A DNA stretch of 11,025 bases from Ophiocordyceps camponoti-saundersi (nom. inval.) (GCA_003339415.1 PDHQ01000696.1:1-11025); one strand, 5' to 3'. Positions 1 through 8,006 are shown, numbered from the stretch's first letter. Numbers and translations: made by a program. Notes: a model not told the origin generated them from the sequence alone.

Positions 1-285
1 GGCGATAACCTACTATAAGTTAATATTATCTATTCTTTTTCTTCTCTTTGCTTTCGGTCTAGGATTTTTAGGAACTTACTTCGATTTCGACCCGAAGCCC
101 TATTAACCTTAGATTAGTTTTAACAGTTACTCCGTAACTATTATTCACTAAGCTTTTATAAGTTTAGCACTAGAAGTCTCTTATAATTAAGTTAATTTAG
201 TAATATATAAGAGATAAAAATAATAAAAGATAAAAATAATAAGAAAAGAAAAAAGCAAAATCCTTAAAGTCCCCTACCCCTACTC
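1..285. other. AT-rich stretch with no recognisable gene
   Basis: This leading stretch is AT-rich, and from about 180 to 260 it becomes low-complexity A/T/G sequence with many short ATAA and AAGA runs. No frame gives a recognisable protein on either strand and I see no structured RNA. It ends next to the 3' end of the minus-strand relic whose reading frame closes with TAG at 288-286. Confidence 0.5.
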
Positions 286-1133
286 CTAACGCGGACGTCT
301 AGGAGGGCGCGACGCGCGACGATCGCGTAGGGCCGGCCGAGCAATATTATTATACTAGTAATATTAGTTAGATATCGACTCGAACTCGAATAGGGATTAT
401 ATTATTATTAGACTTATTTCGGCACGCTAGTCCTTATGCAAAGGCGTATTATCGCTTATAAACGTAGTAAGAGCCTACGCAGAGGTAGTAGTAGCTAGGA
501 TAGTCTATTAAGTTAGTATTAGTTTATATAAAGTTAAGTTTTAATAGGCTATATATATATCGTCGCACCGGATACCTTTTTTAGCGTACTAGTAGTAAGC
601 GGTTGCTAGCTAAGAGACCTATTCCTAATAGGCGTCGATAGCCGGCTCCTACCTGCCTATGCGGCTAATATAATTCTAGCACGGGGGCACCCTCTTAATA
701 TCGCCGCGCTTAATATTATCGCGCCGCACCTGCGATAACGGCGTAGGCGGCGGCGGGGACGTAAAAGGATTACGCTTGGAGGGTCGCACTTAATAGGGCG
801 TGATCGGAGTCGCCGCGTTTATAGGCGACGGCGTCCTAGCGCGCGGGCGGAACGAAATAGCCGACGTAACGCTCGGAGCGCGGGTTACCGAGGGCGTAGG
901 TAACGGGCGCGCATACTAAGAGGGAGCTAAGTTTAGAAGTATATTAGTGCTTAATACGATTTCGATTCGCAGCTAACTTAAGGTTAAGTTAAGATTAATA
1001 TACCTTCTATACGCTAACGTATTATCTTACGTAGCGTATTATCGTTACTAATATCGGCCTCTAACTCGGGGCTTAAGATAATAACGCGACGGCCGCGCGG
1101 CGTGGTAGGAGTATAAGGGTGCTGCTTAGGCAT
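286..1133 (-). pseudogene. RIP-degraded relic of a cysteine-motif fungal protein (relic A)
   Basis: A minus-strand reading frame begins with ATG at 1133-1131 (MPKQHPYTPTTPRGRRVIIL) and runs 37 codons before the first TAG. About 450 bases downstream, in another frame, a Pro/Arg-rich region leads into RRDNIKRGDIKRVPPC, followed by a series of Cys and Tyr positions ending at KKGIRCDD (Cys codons at 681-679 and 567-565). Several Tyr codons in this block (TAC/TAT) sit where a C..C...C...C..C...G..C pattern would have Cys, which fits TGY-to-TAY change by RIP. The frame closes at 288-286 after an Arg/Pro-rich tail. Interpreted stops are all TAA or TAG. The frame change between the two parts may be an intron or a frameshift. 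Small fungal proteins with such cysteine patterns are common among uncharacterised repeat-associated genes; the function is unknown. It is paralogous to the relic at 3100-3707. Confidence 0.5.
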
Positions 1134-1214
1134 AAATATAATCTTACCTTAAAGTTAGTACGAATCCTTATCGTGCTTGACTCGGAATCGACTTAAACTT
1201 ACCTCTAATACGCA

Positions 1215-1244
1215 ACGATAATAATAACGATAATAATAATAATA
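1215..1244. repeat. ACGATAATAATA trinucleotide tract upstream of relic A
   Basis: An ATA/AAT trinucleotide tract, interrupted by ACG units, begins exactly 82 bases upstream of the ATG of relic A (1133). A similar tract at 3789-3812 begins 82 bases upstream of the corresponding position (3707) of relic B. The DNA between tract and start also aligns, best over CTTA.CT..AAGTTAGTA, so both tracts belong to one duplicated upstream region. Confidence 0.65.
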
Positions 1245-1334
1245 AAAGTAAAAGGAAGAGGAAAGGAATAAGAAGCTTAGGCGCGGGGCAATTTATAAGT
1301 AGGGTGCTAAGTTACTAATTCACCCTACTAATAG

Positions 1335-1413
1335 AGGTACGTACCTACCCCTCCTATAGGCGGCATATCGGTACGTACCGACCCCTCTTACGGATACGAG
1401 AGGTACGTACCTC
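1335..1413. repeat. Three copies of the palindrome GGTACGTACC
   Basis: The perfect palindrome GGTACGTACC occurs three times in 79 bases: within AGGTACGTACCT at 1335-1346, CGGTACGTACCG at 1369-1380 and GAGGTACGTACCTC at 1400-1413. Flanking symmetric bases differ between copies. Each could be a binding site for a dimeric factor or the remnant of a small tandem array. The cluster ends just before a TATA-like box at 1420. Confidence 0.6.
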
Positions 1414-1419
1414 CTAAGT

Positions 1420-1427
1420 ATAAATAC
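1420..1427 (+). promoter_or_regulatory. TATA-like box before a 15-base C run
   Basis: TATAAATA lies at about 1420-1427, directly followed by an uninterrupted run of 15 C (1427-1441) and then a short A run and an 8-base T run. It sits just downstream of the palindrome cluster. This order resembles a core promoter with upstream sites and a pyrimidine stretch, as seen in fungal promoters, but no credible intact gene follows, so it may be a fossil promoter or chance in AT-rich DNA. Confidence 0.25.
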
Positions 1428-1441
1428 CCCCCCCCCCCCCC

Positions 1442-1744
1442 TCTAAAAATTTTTTTTCCCTTCCCTCTTTACGACTACCTTAGTTTTTCTTATCTATTTT
1501 TCGCAGATAACCCGGCGAAAGTTTATTAGGTATCGCGCTTTTTATTTAGCATACTATACTACGTTCATTCTTCGTTTCTCTAGTCCTCGGACTAGATAGA
1601 AAATACTACTAGGGGATTACGATACCTTAGGGTTAAGAATCACGCCGCCCCGGGGTATCGCAATATAAAGACTATAACGACCCGGCGGAACTACGAATAC
1701 TACGGCATAGGAACGCTTAGTATAGTAGGAAGGAGATAACCCTC
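1442..1744. other. No gene recognised
   Basis: After the T run this stretch is pyrimidine-rich up to about 1590 and then becomes GC-richer. Several frames on both strands are open for 30-60 codons, but none matches a known family, and in CpG-rich, TGA-poor DNA such frames are expected by chance. Confidence 0.4.
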
Positions 1745-1852
1745 GCCGGCTACGGGGGTCTACCGGTTAATAGGGGAGATCCCCCCTCGCGCGGCTAGTA
1801 TTTACCGGGGGTCTCTAAAGTAAGACGCCCCGGTAATATCCCCGTAGCCGGC
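1745..1852. repeat. Nested GC-rich inverted repeat
   Basis: The arms GCCGGCTACGGGG (1745-1757) and CCCCGTAGCCGGC (1840-1852) are perfect 13-base inverted repeats. Between them a second perfect pair, TACCGGGG (1803-1810) and CCCCGGTA (1828-1835), forms an inner stem. The result would be a two-level hairpin or cruciform. No terminal T run follows, so this is not a typical terminator. It may be the end of a small inverted-repeat element or a structured transcript region. Confidence 0.55.
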
Positions 1853-1878
1853 TTATATTATATTTAAGGGAGTTACCT

Positions 1879-1920
1879 GCCGGTCCCGGGGTCTAGAAGC
1901 GACTAAGCCCCGGGACCGGC
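1879..1920. repeat. 13-base perfect inverted repeat
   Basis: GCCGGTCCCGGGG (1879-1891) and CCCCGGGACCGGC (1908-1920) are perfect reverse complements separated by a 16-base loop. It lies 26 bases after the nested repeat at 1745-1852, and both begin with GCCGG and end with CCGGC, so the two structures may be related. Confidence 0.6.
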
Positions 1921-1932
1921 CTATAGCGGCGG

Positions 1933-1984
1933 GCGACGATATACGGCGTTAGGCTCTATACTAGCGACGATATACGGCGTTAGG
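1933..1984. repeat. 21-base direct repeat, two copies, period 31
   Basis: The sequence GCGACGATATACGGCGTTAGG occurs at 1933-1953 and, with no mismatch, at 1964-1984, separated by 10 bases. It follows immediately after the inverted repeat at 1879-1920. Perfect identity in otherwise mutated DNA suggests a recent local duplication, or one that arose after the point mutations. Confidence 0.7.
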
Positions 1985-2079
1985 TTTACTGCCTAGACCT
2001 TATCTATTATTTACGAAGTATAGACGATAGGGAGACGCGATATATAGCTTAACGCGTACCGTCTTAGGAAGTTATACTA

Positions 2080-2880
2080 GAATTATTAAGAAATATATCG
2101 GATATCGGCACGATATCGACCTAAGTTTATCTATAGATTAGCAAGGTAAGGGTATCTACTAGTCCTAAACTATATAAGTTCTTAGAGGTAGAGAAATAAT
2201 TCGATCTATAAGAGCTACTAAAGGAACCTAATTATACCCGGACTACCTACTCGGTAAATATATATTCCTAACTATAAAAAGAAAAGCTGCTAGTATTAGA
2301 ATATATATATCGCTAGCTGCTTAGGAATATAATACGCGTTAAATACGCGTAGCACGTATCGTAGAGATAACTATCTCTATATAAATAAAGTAGGAGGTTA
2401 GGGATACGTATAAAGAGGAGTCGAACTCGAGATAATACCGATCCGAGACTAGTGTAATATTAATATAATATACGAAGTTAATATAGGAGGAGGATAAGGA
2501 GGTAGTCGGTAGGAGGAGGAACGTATATATAATATGCTTGCTTTTCTATGCTTTTTAAAAGAGGATAAGGGTTATAAGTAGAGTTATTATTTAATCTTTT
2601 ATAACTTTATTAGCCGGAGTATATTATGCGGCAGACGTAATATTCCTATACGCTATATAATCCGGATAAGTTACCCGAACCTTATTATCTAGGTTAATAT
2701 AGTATACGTGTTCTCGGTCTAATCTATTAATATCTTTACTACGAGAAGTCTATAATACGACTTTAGCTACCTATTCAGCTTAGGAAAGATACCTAATTAA
2801 CAAAGACTTAGATAGGGTAAAAGGAAACTAGAAGAGAAGAGGATATATTATATAGAAAGGGAGAAGGAGAAATATAAAAT
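2080..2880. other. Degenerate stretch, possible unidentified gene relic
   Basis: A plus-strand frame (codons starting at 2161 and every third base) reads for about 260 codons if its many TAA and TAG codons are taken as mutated Gln or Trp codons. It includes PNYTRTTYSVNIYS near 2230 and EYIMRQT near 2620. However, overlapping frames on both strands read almost as well, for example a minus-strand frame over about 2100-2460. I cannot decide the strand or recognise a family. Base composition is AT-rich with several TATATA runs, and the far end (2820-2880) becomes purine-rich. Confidence 0.2.
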
Positions 2881-2997
2881 AATTATAATACCCTCTTCCT
2901 TTTATTAATTCGTAAGGTTAACGATAATAATAAGACTATATATATAAGATAATAATATAATAAGAATATAATATATTTCCGTATAGATTACGGAGTA

Positions 2998-3033
<36 letters not shown>

Positions 3034-3100
3034 ATCGTAACCGTTCCTTTCTTTTTAATTAAGCTTATATATAATAAGCATATAACGGAGCTGCTAATAT
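2881..3100. other. AT-rich spacer
   Basis: AT-rich spacer of short TATA and ATAATA runs between the degenerate stretch and relic B. No gene or RNA is recognised in it apart from the dinucleotide repeat at 3000-3030. Confidence 0.5.
3000..3030. repeat. TA dinucleotide microsatellite
   Basis: An uninterrupted run of 15 TA units within a broader AT-rich spacer. It lies just beyond the 3' end of the minus-strand relic at 3100-3707. Confidence 0.9.
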
Positions 3101-3707
3101 ATAAATCCCCACGTGGTATTAGTAGCGGCCTATAGAGATAGGCGTTAAGGGTCGTAATTAGAGGTTAGAAAATTAGTCCTAAATTTAACGTGCTTAGAAC
3201 GCGAGAGGTAGTCGAGCCGAGGACCTAGTTAGCGGCCACTATGTTAGCCGTCCTACGCACTAGTAGCAGGGAACCGGCTAACGTAGGTCGCCACGTTCGC
3301 ACCTACGCTTCGGCTTAGCGGGCGTATCACCGTCCGACCCGAGCACGTCGATATGACGGGAGCGCTTAGGGGTGATCTTAGTTACGCTAGCGGGACGCGA
3401 GCTTATCTTCTTACGCGACGCGGGAGGAGAGGAGGTAGCTTAGAGGTGGCCGCAGCTATTATAGGATATAGTATATTAGCAAGCAAGTTGAGATTAATAC
3501 GAACTTAGAACGAGGTTATTACTTACCCGTATAACTCTTAGCGATACGATAAGGTTTAGGAGGAGTAATAAGATCTATCTTATCCTCGTCGTCGTCGTCG
3601 TCGCTATCGTCGCCTCTAGCGATAAGGTTCTCCTCGGCTATAGCGCGTTTAGAAGGCAAAATAATCTTACGCGCGGTCGGACGGGGAGCTAAGCGCTATA
3701 TAAGTAT
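3100..3707 (-). pseudogene. RIP-degraded relic of a cysteine-motif fungal protein (relic B), paralogue of relic A
   Basis: The first part (3707-3519, minus) reads from ATA, apparently a mutated ATG, through RPTARKIILPSKRAIAEE and an acidic run, GDDSDDDDDEDK, to SYTGK and TAA at 3521-3519. A second part in another frame (from about 3438) reads ASRKKISSRPASVTKITPKR, then KPKRRCERGDLR, PVPCY, CVGRL and WPLTRSSARLP, with TAG where Gln is likely. The block RGD[LI][RK]..VPC..[CY]..R[LI] and the early [RK][KRV]IIL motif match relic A at the protein level. The upstream ATA tract lies 82 bases from this start, as in relic A. The acidic run comes from a GTC/GAC triplet repeat at 3586-3603. Downstream of about 3220 stops become frequent and the 3' end is uncertain. 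Its function is unknown; a Cys-cluster metal-binding domain is an inference. Confidence 0.5.
3439..3526 (-). other. Candidate spliceosomal intron in relic B
   Basis: The minus strand has GTAAGT at 3526-3521, an excellent fungal 5' splice site, right after the open acidic exon. Ending the intron at the AG of CTCTAAG (3440-3439) gives 88 nt and joins the one leftover base of exon 1 to two bases of exon 2 in phase with the cysteine-motif frame; it also removes two in-frame stops. The acceptor base before AG is A rather than the usual pyrimidine, so the 3' site is tentative. Confidence 0.35.
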
Positions 3708-3788
3708 AGAGACGAACTTAACTCGAAGTTAGTATAATATATCGTAAACTTCGATTTAAGTTCGGGCTAAGCTTAACTTAATAGCTAT

Positions 3789-3812
3789 ACGATAACGATA
3801 ATAATAATAATA
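3789..3812. repeat. ACGATAATAATA trinucleotide tract upstream of relic B
   Basis: This ATA/AAT tract with ACG interruptions begins 82 bases upstream of the degraded start codon of relic B at 3707 and matches the tract 82 bases upstream of relic A. It marks the homologous 5' flank of the duplicated gene. Confidence 0.65.
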
Positions 3813-3908
3813 GCGATTAGCGCGAGGGAGGAAGGAAGAAGAAAGGAAAAGGATAAATATTAAAGATAACGGTAGTATATTTAGAAAATAGATTTATAAA
3901 TATATAAT

Positions 3909-4436
3909 ATAACGGGTAATAAGAAGACTAAGAAGTTATAAATAGGTATCCCTAACTCTAAAATAGCTAGTGAAAAAGCCCCTAATATATATAAGTTCGA
4001 GCTATTCGTTAAGAGAGAGCGTATCGGTGCGGAGAGAAAGCTATTAGAACCTAACCGCGCGTCTATAGATAGGTATATCCTTAAAAAACTAGAGAAATAT
4101 TAGGAGGTAGATTATAGTAAGTTAAAAGAGGAATAAATACCGGGTTATATTTAGGAACTAACGGGGGCCGCCGGCAAAAGGTATATAGTATAAGTCCACG
4201 ATAGCTATCGGAGGCAGGCTGCCTGTTAGGATATAGGAAGGAGAGTACGCATTTATAGTAAGGCGCCTTATATAAGGTTAGCTTATTTGCTTCGATAGCG
4301 CGATATTAGCTGCGGCACGGGAGTCGAGGGCGATAATAGGGGTAAGGCTAGGCTTACCTCCCTAGGTAGCGGCCTTATCCGACGCCGTCGCGGATATCGC
4401 GATAAAGGTAATATACGGTGCTGCGGGTTTATTATA
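3909..4436 (+). pseudogene. Possible unidentified gene relic
   Basis: In the frame with codons starting at 3972, a stretch of about 170 codons has only a few stops, all TAA or TAG. It includes EKAPNIYKFELFVKRERIGA, SIDRYILKKLEKY, ELTGAAGKRYI and a basic segment, RRRRGYRDKGN. Charged, helix-like sequence at the start gives way to Arg/Gly-rich sequence at the end, where stops then cluster. I do not recognise a family. A second frame from about 4205 to 4580 is similarly open, so the reading is uncertain. It lies between relic B (opposite strand) and the Copia element and might be part of either neighbour or of a third repeat. Confidence 0.25.
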
Positions 4437-4439
4437 TAG

Positions 4440-4840
4440 AGGCGTTAGTAGTAAGGGAGAAGATAGAGAGAGGATATTAGAGAGGTAGGAAAAGAAAATA
4501 TTACCTAGTTTATTACCTATAACGAAGGTAATAAAGGGTAAGGTAACGGAAGAGGAAAAAAAAAACGTAATAAGTGTTAATATATATGCGTGCGCTCGTG
4601 CGTGCGTATCTATATATATAAGGGAGGGAGGAGAGAGAGAGAGAGGAAGGAGAGAAGAAGCGATAAAATAAAAAAGGAGGAGGAAGTATAGAGGGGGCGG
4701 AAGATTAGAGTACCGGGAGGATATAACTTTATATAATAAAGCCTTAAGTATATATTATAACGGAAAAGAAATACGGGAAGAAAGGTAAGTATTAGGCTAG
4801 ATAAATATATATATATACTTCTATCGTTAGCTAACCCGAA
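4440..4840. other. Low-complexity purine-rich stretch
   Basis: The plus strand is mostly A and G. It contains a TGCG-rich patch at 4587-4607 that keeps several TG dinucleotides otherwise rare here, then a 40-base uninterrupted purine tract with GA repeats at 4621-4660. No gene is recognised. The left limit of the Copia element must lie within or just after this stretch, but no LTR or primer-binding site is visible. Confidence 0.5.
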
Positions 4841-7084
4841 GAATCAGAGCTCTATCGATATAGTAATAGCTATAAACCGCGCTCTATATAAATATTCGAT
4901 ATTAAATATTTTAGATCGTAGGGATATAAGGCATATATCGTTATCTATCCCTAATACCGGATTTAAAGCGCTAAAATGGCCCCTAAAGCTAAAGAAAACC
5001 GCCTCGTCGGCATAGAAGGGCTTTATAGCTATATCTATAAGATTTATCTACACGACGAAGATAAGATTATTAGGGCCAGAGACGTTAGGTTCTATAATAT
5101 AGCCGATCTAATACTTAATTAAACCGTTAAATACGTCGCTAAGCCTAAGATCGAAGATTATTAGGAAGATTAACTTAACGAGGACGAATTCTTTAGATTA
5201 GGGCCTAACGAAATTAATAATAACGGAAATCACGATCGTCCCGGCTATCAGGGCTTAGATAAGCCTGCTAGAGACGCCGAGGCGGATAATATACCTAATT
5301 TATATAATAAAACCGCAGGCCTATCTTAAGCCGAAAAGCCTGCAACGCCTCTAAACACGATACGATTCCTTACGCCCGAATAACGTATTATAGGGCTTAA
5401 CTTAACGATTTAGCGGATAAAGAAGCCCCCCCCCCCCCCCCGCAGGCTTAGCCGAGGAATAAGGCTATAATCCCTATAACCGATCGAAAGACCCGATAAG
5501 CGACGGCAGCCGAAGCGAATGCCGCTACTAACGCCGTCTTTAAAGATATCGACGAAAAAGAGGCAGAGATACCTAACTTCGTCCTGCCGATTAGCGTTAT
5601 ATTTAACGTTATAATACTATCGACGCCTAAGGGCTAATACGACGTGCGAAAGCGACCCGATTACCTCTCCCTATAGCGCCCGCCGATAAATCTTAAGATT
5701 AAGGCTCTATATAATCGTTAAACGTAGGATCTTATTAATCGACCTATCGGTAAGCAGGTCCTTCTAGGCAAATAGGTCTTTACGATAAAGATACCTTAAG
5801 ATAAGCCTATAATCGCGAAGGCACGATAGTGCGTACGAGGGGATAAAGAAGAGACCTCGCACTCTGTCGAAGACCTCTACGCCTCTGTAATATACTTCTC
5901 TTCGGTTCGAGTCTTCCTATCGATAGTGGCCTTACGAGATCTCAAGTGGCGGCAATTCGATATAATTAACGCGTTCGTAAACGCCCCGTGCTAAGAGGAG
6001 TTTTTCGTCGACTAGCTATATATATTCGAAGATAGAACGGATCGAGTATATAGGCTTAAAAGAGCCCTATATAGCCTTAAGTTATCTCCCGCGATATAGT
6101 TTACGCACGCGAGTAAGGCTCTTAAACGCTATAGATAGCAATAGCTTATATCTAAGTTTCGGATATATATATACGAAAAGGGCTTCACTATGCTCCTTTA
6201 TATTAACGATACTATAATTATAGCGCTTAGAATAGCCCTTATAAATAAGGGTAAGGGTATCTTATAGGAATTATAGGATTTGCGGGATCTAGGCGAACCT
6301 ACTACCTTTTTAGGCCTATAATTCCGTAGGAATCGTGCTACGTAAAGAATTAGCGTGCGTTAAGAGAAATATACTAATAAAATACTCGAATTATTCGGCG
6401 AAGGCGTTATAAACGCCGTACAAACGCCGTGGCCGGGTAAATTACCTCTCTAACGGCACGAGCCCTAATTTAGCCTTTACGAACGGTAAATTATACGAAG
6501 GTAACCTTAATCCGACGACCTTATACCTTCTCGTGTAGAATAATTTAATGCGATACCTTAACGGCACGAAGAGCCTAGGCCTTACGCTTAGAGGTGCTTG
6601 CGGACCTCGAGATCTAAAGCCTCGTATCTTCGCCGACGCGTTTTTTGCAGATAATTTGCATATAATATACTTAACTACCGGATATATCGCTTTTATCGGC
6701 ATAGGCCCCGTATACTAGAAATCTAAAAGGCAGACGCTTATAACGTTATCGTTAACCGATGCCGAATTTATTAATTTAACGCCTATAGGGATAAGCCTTA
6801 CTTAGGTCTGCGAGATTCTTAAAAACCTAGGGTTTCGAGAGTTTATGCCGATAATTATATTTATCGATAGCCTTAACGCTAAGGCGATAGCCCTTAATAA
6901 ATATAAAAAGGCCGCACGTATAAGGGATATCGATATAAGATATAAATAGATCCTTAACCGCGTTAAGAAGCGTAATTTTACGATCTATCAGATCGGCATA
7001 GCCGAGATAGCTAAAGATAGCCTAATAAAGCCTCTCCAGCGTCTTTAGCATATTAAATTCGTGCATATATTATATCTTTCTAAC
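4841..7084 (+). pseudogene. Copia pol relic: integrase C-terminus, reverse transcriptase, RNase H
   Basis: The integrase end reads GYKAYI, then SAKMAPKAKENRLVGIEGLY and RARDVRFYN (4922-5100), typical of the Copia region after the integrase core. Reverse transcriptase follows in a shifted frame: VFTIK (5779), CVRGDKEE and YASVI, FDIINAFVNA (5956-5985, keeping the first catalytic Asp), VYRLKRALYSLKLSP, YIND (6199-6210) in place of YVDD, RDLGEPTTFLGL, and VQTPWPG. RNase H reads NLNPTTLYLLV, LMRYLNGTKSLGL, IFADAFFAD (Asp kept, 6635), SLTDAEFINL, IFIDSLNAKAIALN, RDIDIRYK and SLIKPLQRL, ending HIKFVHIL. One frame change coincides with a 16-base C run at 5426-5441 and another lies at about 6430-6455. 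Stops are TAA/TAG at expected Gln or Trp positions, for example LLGK-stop-VFTIK where Trp is usual. No working polymerase can be made. Confidence 0.9.
5426..5441 (+). repeat. 16-base C homopolymer inside the pol relic
   Basis: A run of 16 C lies in the poorly conserved linker between the integrase end and reverse transcriptase. The readable frame is the one containing 4976 before the run and is shifted by one class after it (5521), so length change of this run probably caused the frameshift. It could also vary between reads or assemblies. Confidence 0.85.
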
Positions 7085-7500
7085 CTAAAGATTACGATCC
7101 TGCCCTCTAGGGCCGAGAACACGAAAGGCAGCCCTCGTGGGCTATCAGACAAGCCTAGGGCGCCCGATAGCGAAGCCCGCGATACCCTTATGCTACCTAA
7201 TACTAAAGGCAGCGATACCGAACAACACGATCGATCGAAACGGCGACCTAATAAACAATACGGTGTGAGATCTCTTTTGCCGGAGGATCCTATACCTAAA
7301 GGGGGGATCTTAAGGGATATATATAATAAGCGTCGCGCGGCGCAGGCAGCCACCGATTAAGAGGGAACGGATAAGGTATATCGCGATCAGAGCCCTGATA
7401 TAGAGGCTCGCGATTATTAACCCTACCGCTAGCCCGGCTTCGTGCCGCCGCCGGTCCCGCGATATGCGCTTTTTAATACACTAGGAAGAGGCTATTCCGG
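7085..7500 (+). pseudogene. Unusual open extension after Copia RNase H
   Basis: The RNase H frame does not stop at the usual end but continues open through 7357, with TAA only at 7358-7360, giving about 100 uninterrupted codons from the GTG at 7061. The peptide is hydrophilic and probably disordered (AENTKGSPRGLSDKPRAP, SDTEQHDRSKRRPNKQYG, GILRDIYNKRRAAQAATD). The same frame reads on after the TAA with a few TAA/TAG stops to PGFVPPPVPRYALFNTLGRG at about 7435-7495. This part keeps CA and TG dinucleotides (CAGACA, CAACACG) and is therefore less RIP-damaged than its surroundings. Copia pol normally ends shortly after RNase H, so this is either a C-terminal extension, a captured segment or a second ORF. 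I recognise no domain. Confidence 0.45.
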
Positions 7501-8006
7501 CCCCAAAAACATTAACGGCAGGCGCCTCTAAACCTATTGCTATTAGATATATTAACTCGCACGACTTAGGCGGCATTTCCCTGCTAAGCGATACGAATAA
7601 CGACGCCTCTCTGCATAGATTAGCGTAAGGCTTAAGGCCTATCTTTGCCCCCCTATAACGAGATATTCTCTATCGATTAATACCTCTTAAGCCCTTTATA
7701 TAGGCTTAAATTAATACCTCTAAACGGCTTAGATTAGCCCTTTCGACGCCCCTTAAGATAGCTTAAAGAGGCCTATTTCTGCTATTTTCTGCTATTTCCT
7801 AGACAAATTAACCGATCCGGAACGGAAGAACTGCTTCCAGGAGCTGATTTAATCTCTCGGATCGTATTTTTATTATATTTCTAAGCGATTTAAGCCCTCT
7901 GCCGGCCTCGTTAAGAAGAGCCGAGAAAACGCTGTTTTTTACTATTTTATTATTTTCCGCGTATTGCGGCACGGGATAACTATTTTCCGCTTAGCTAAGC
8001 GGGCCT
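7501..8006 (+). other. Noncoding-like 3' region of the Copia element
   Basis: No frame is recognisable. It contains a short tandem duplication of CTGCTATTT at about 7779-7798, two related copies of TTAATACCTCT in 7677-7724, and mixed composition. It separates the extended pol frame from the polypurine tract, making the distance from RNase H end to tract about 920 bases, much longer than usual for Copia elements. Confidence 0.4.

Noticed and set aside
1442..2060. Long open frames downstream of the TATA-like box as a gene
   Set aside because: Two or three overlapping frames on both strands are equally open and none resembles a known protein; the openness follows from the GC-rich inverted repeats.
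2791..2804. ATTAACA as an inverted end of the Copia LTR (TGTTAAT)
   Set aside because: Only seven bases match the LTR start at 8018 and the next bases differ, so it is chance in AT-rich DNA.
4841..4850. GAATCAGAGC as a Copia primer-binding site (similar to TGGTATCAGAGC)
   Set aside because: It lies only about 80 bases before sequence readable as the integrase C-terminal region, with no LTR end before it and no room for gag, protease and integrase.
5892..5905. GGTTCGAGTC resembling a tRNA T-arm
   Set aside because: It lies within the reverse transcriptase frame and no acceptor stem, anticodon arm or D-arm can be placed around it.
6442..6702. Open frame on the minus strand
   Set aside because: It overlaps the Copia RNase H relic, whose motifs are clear on the plus strand; the minus peptide shows no domain.
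7045..7353. Open frame on the minus strand opposite the pol extension
   Set aside because: The plus strand continues the RNase H frame without a break, so the minus frame is most simply its shadow.
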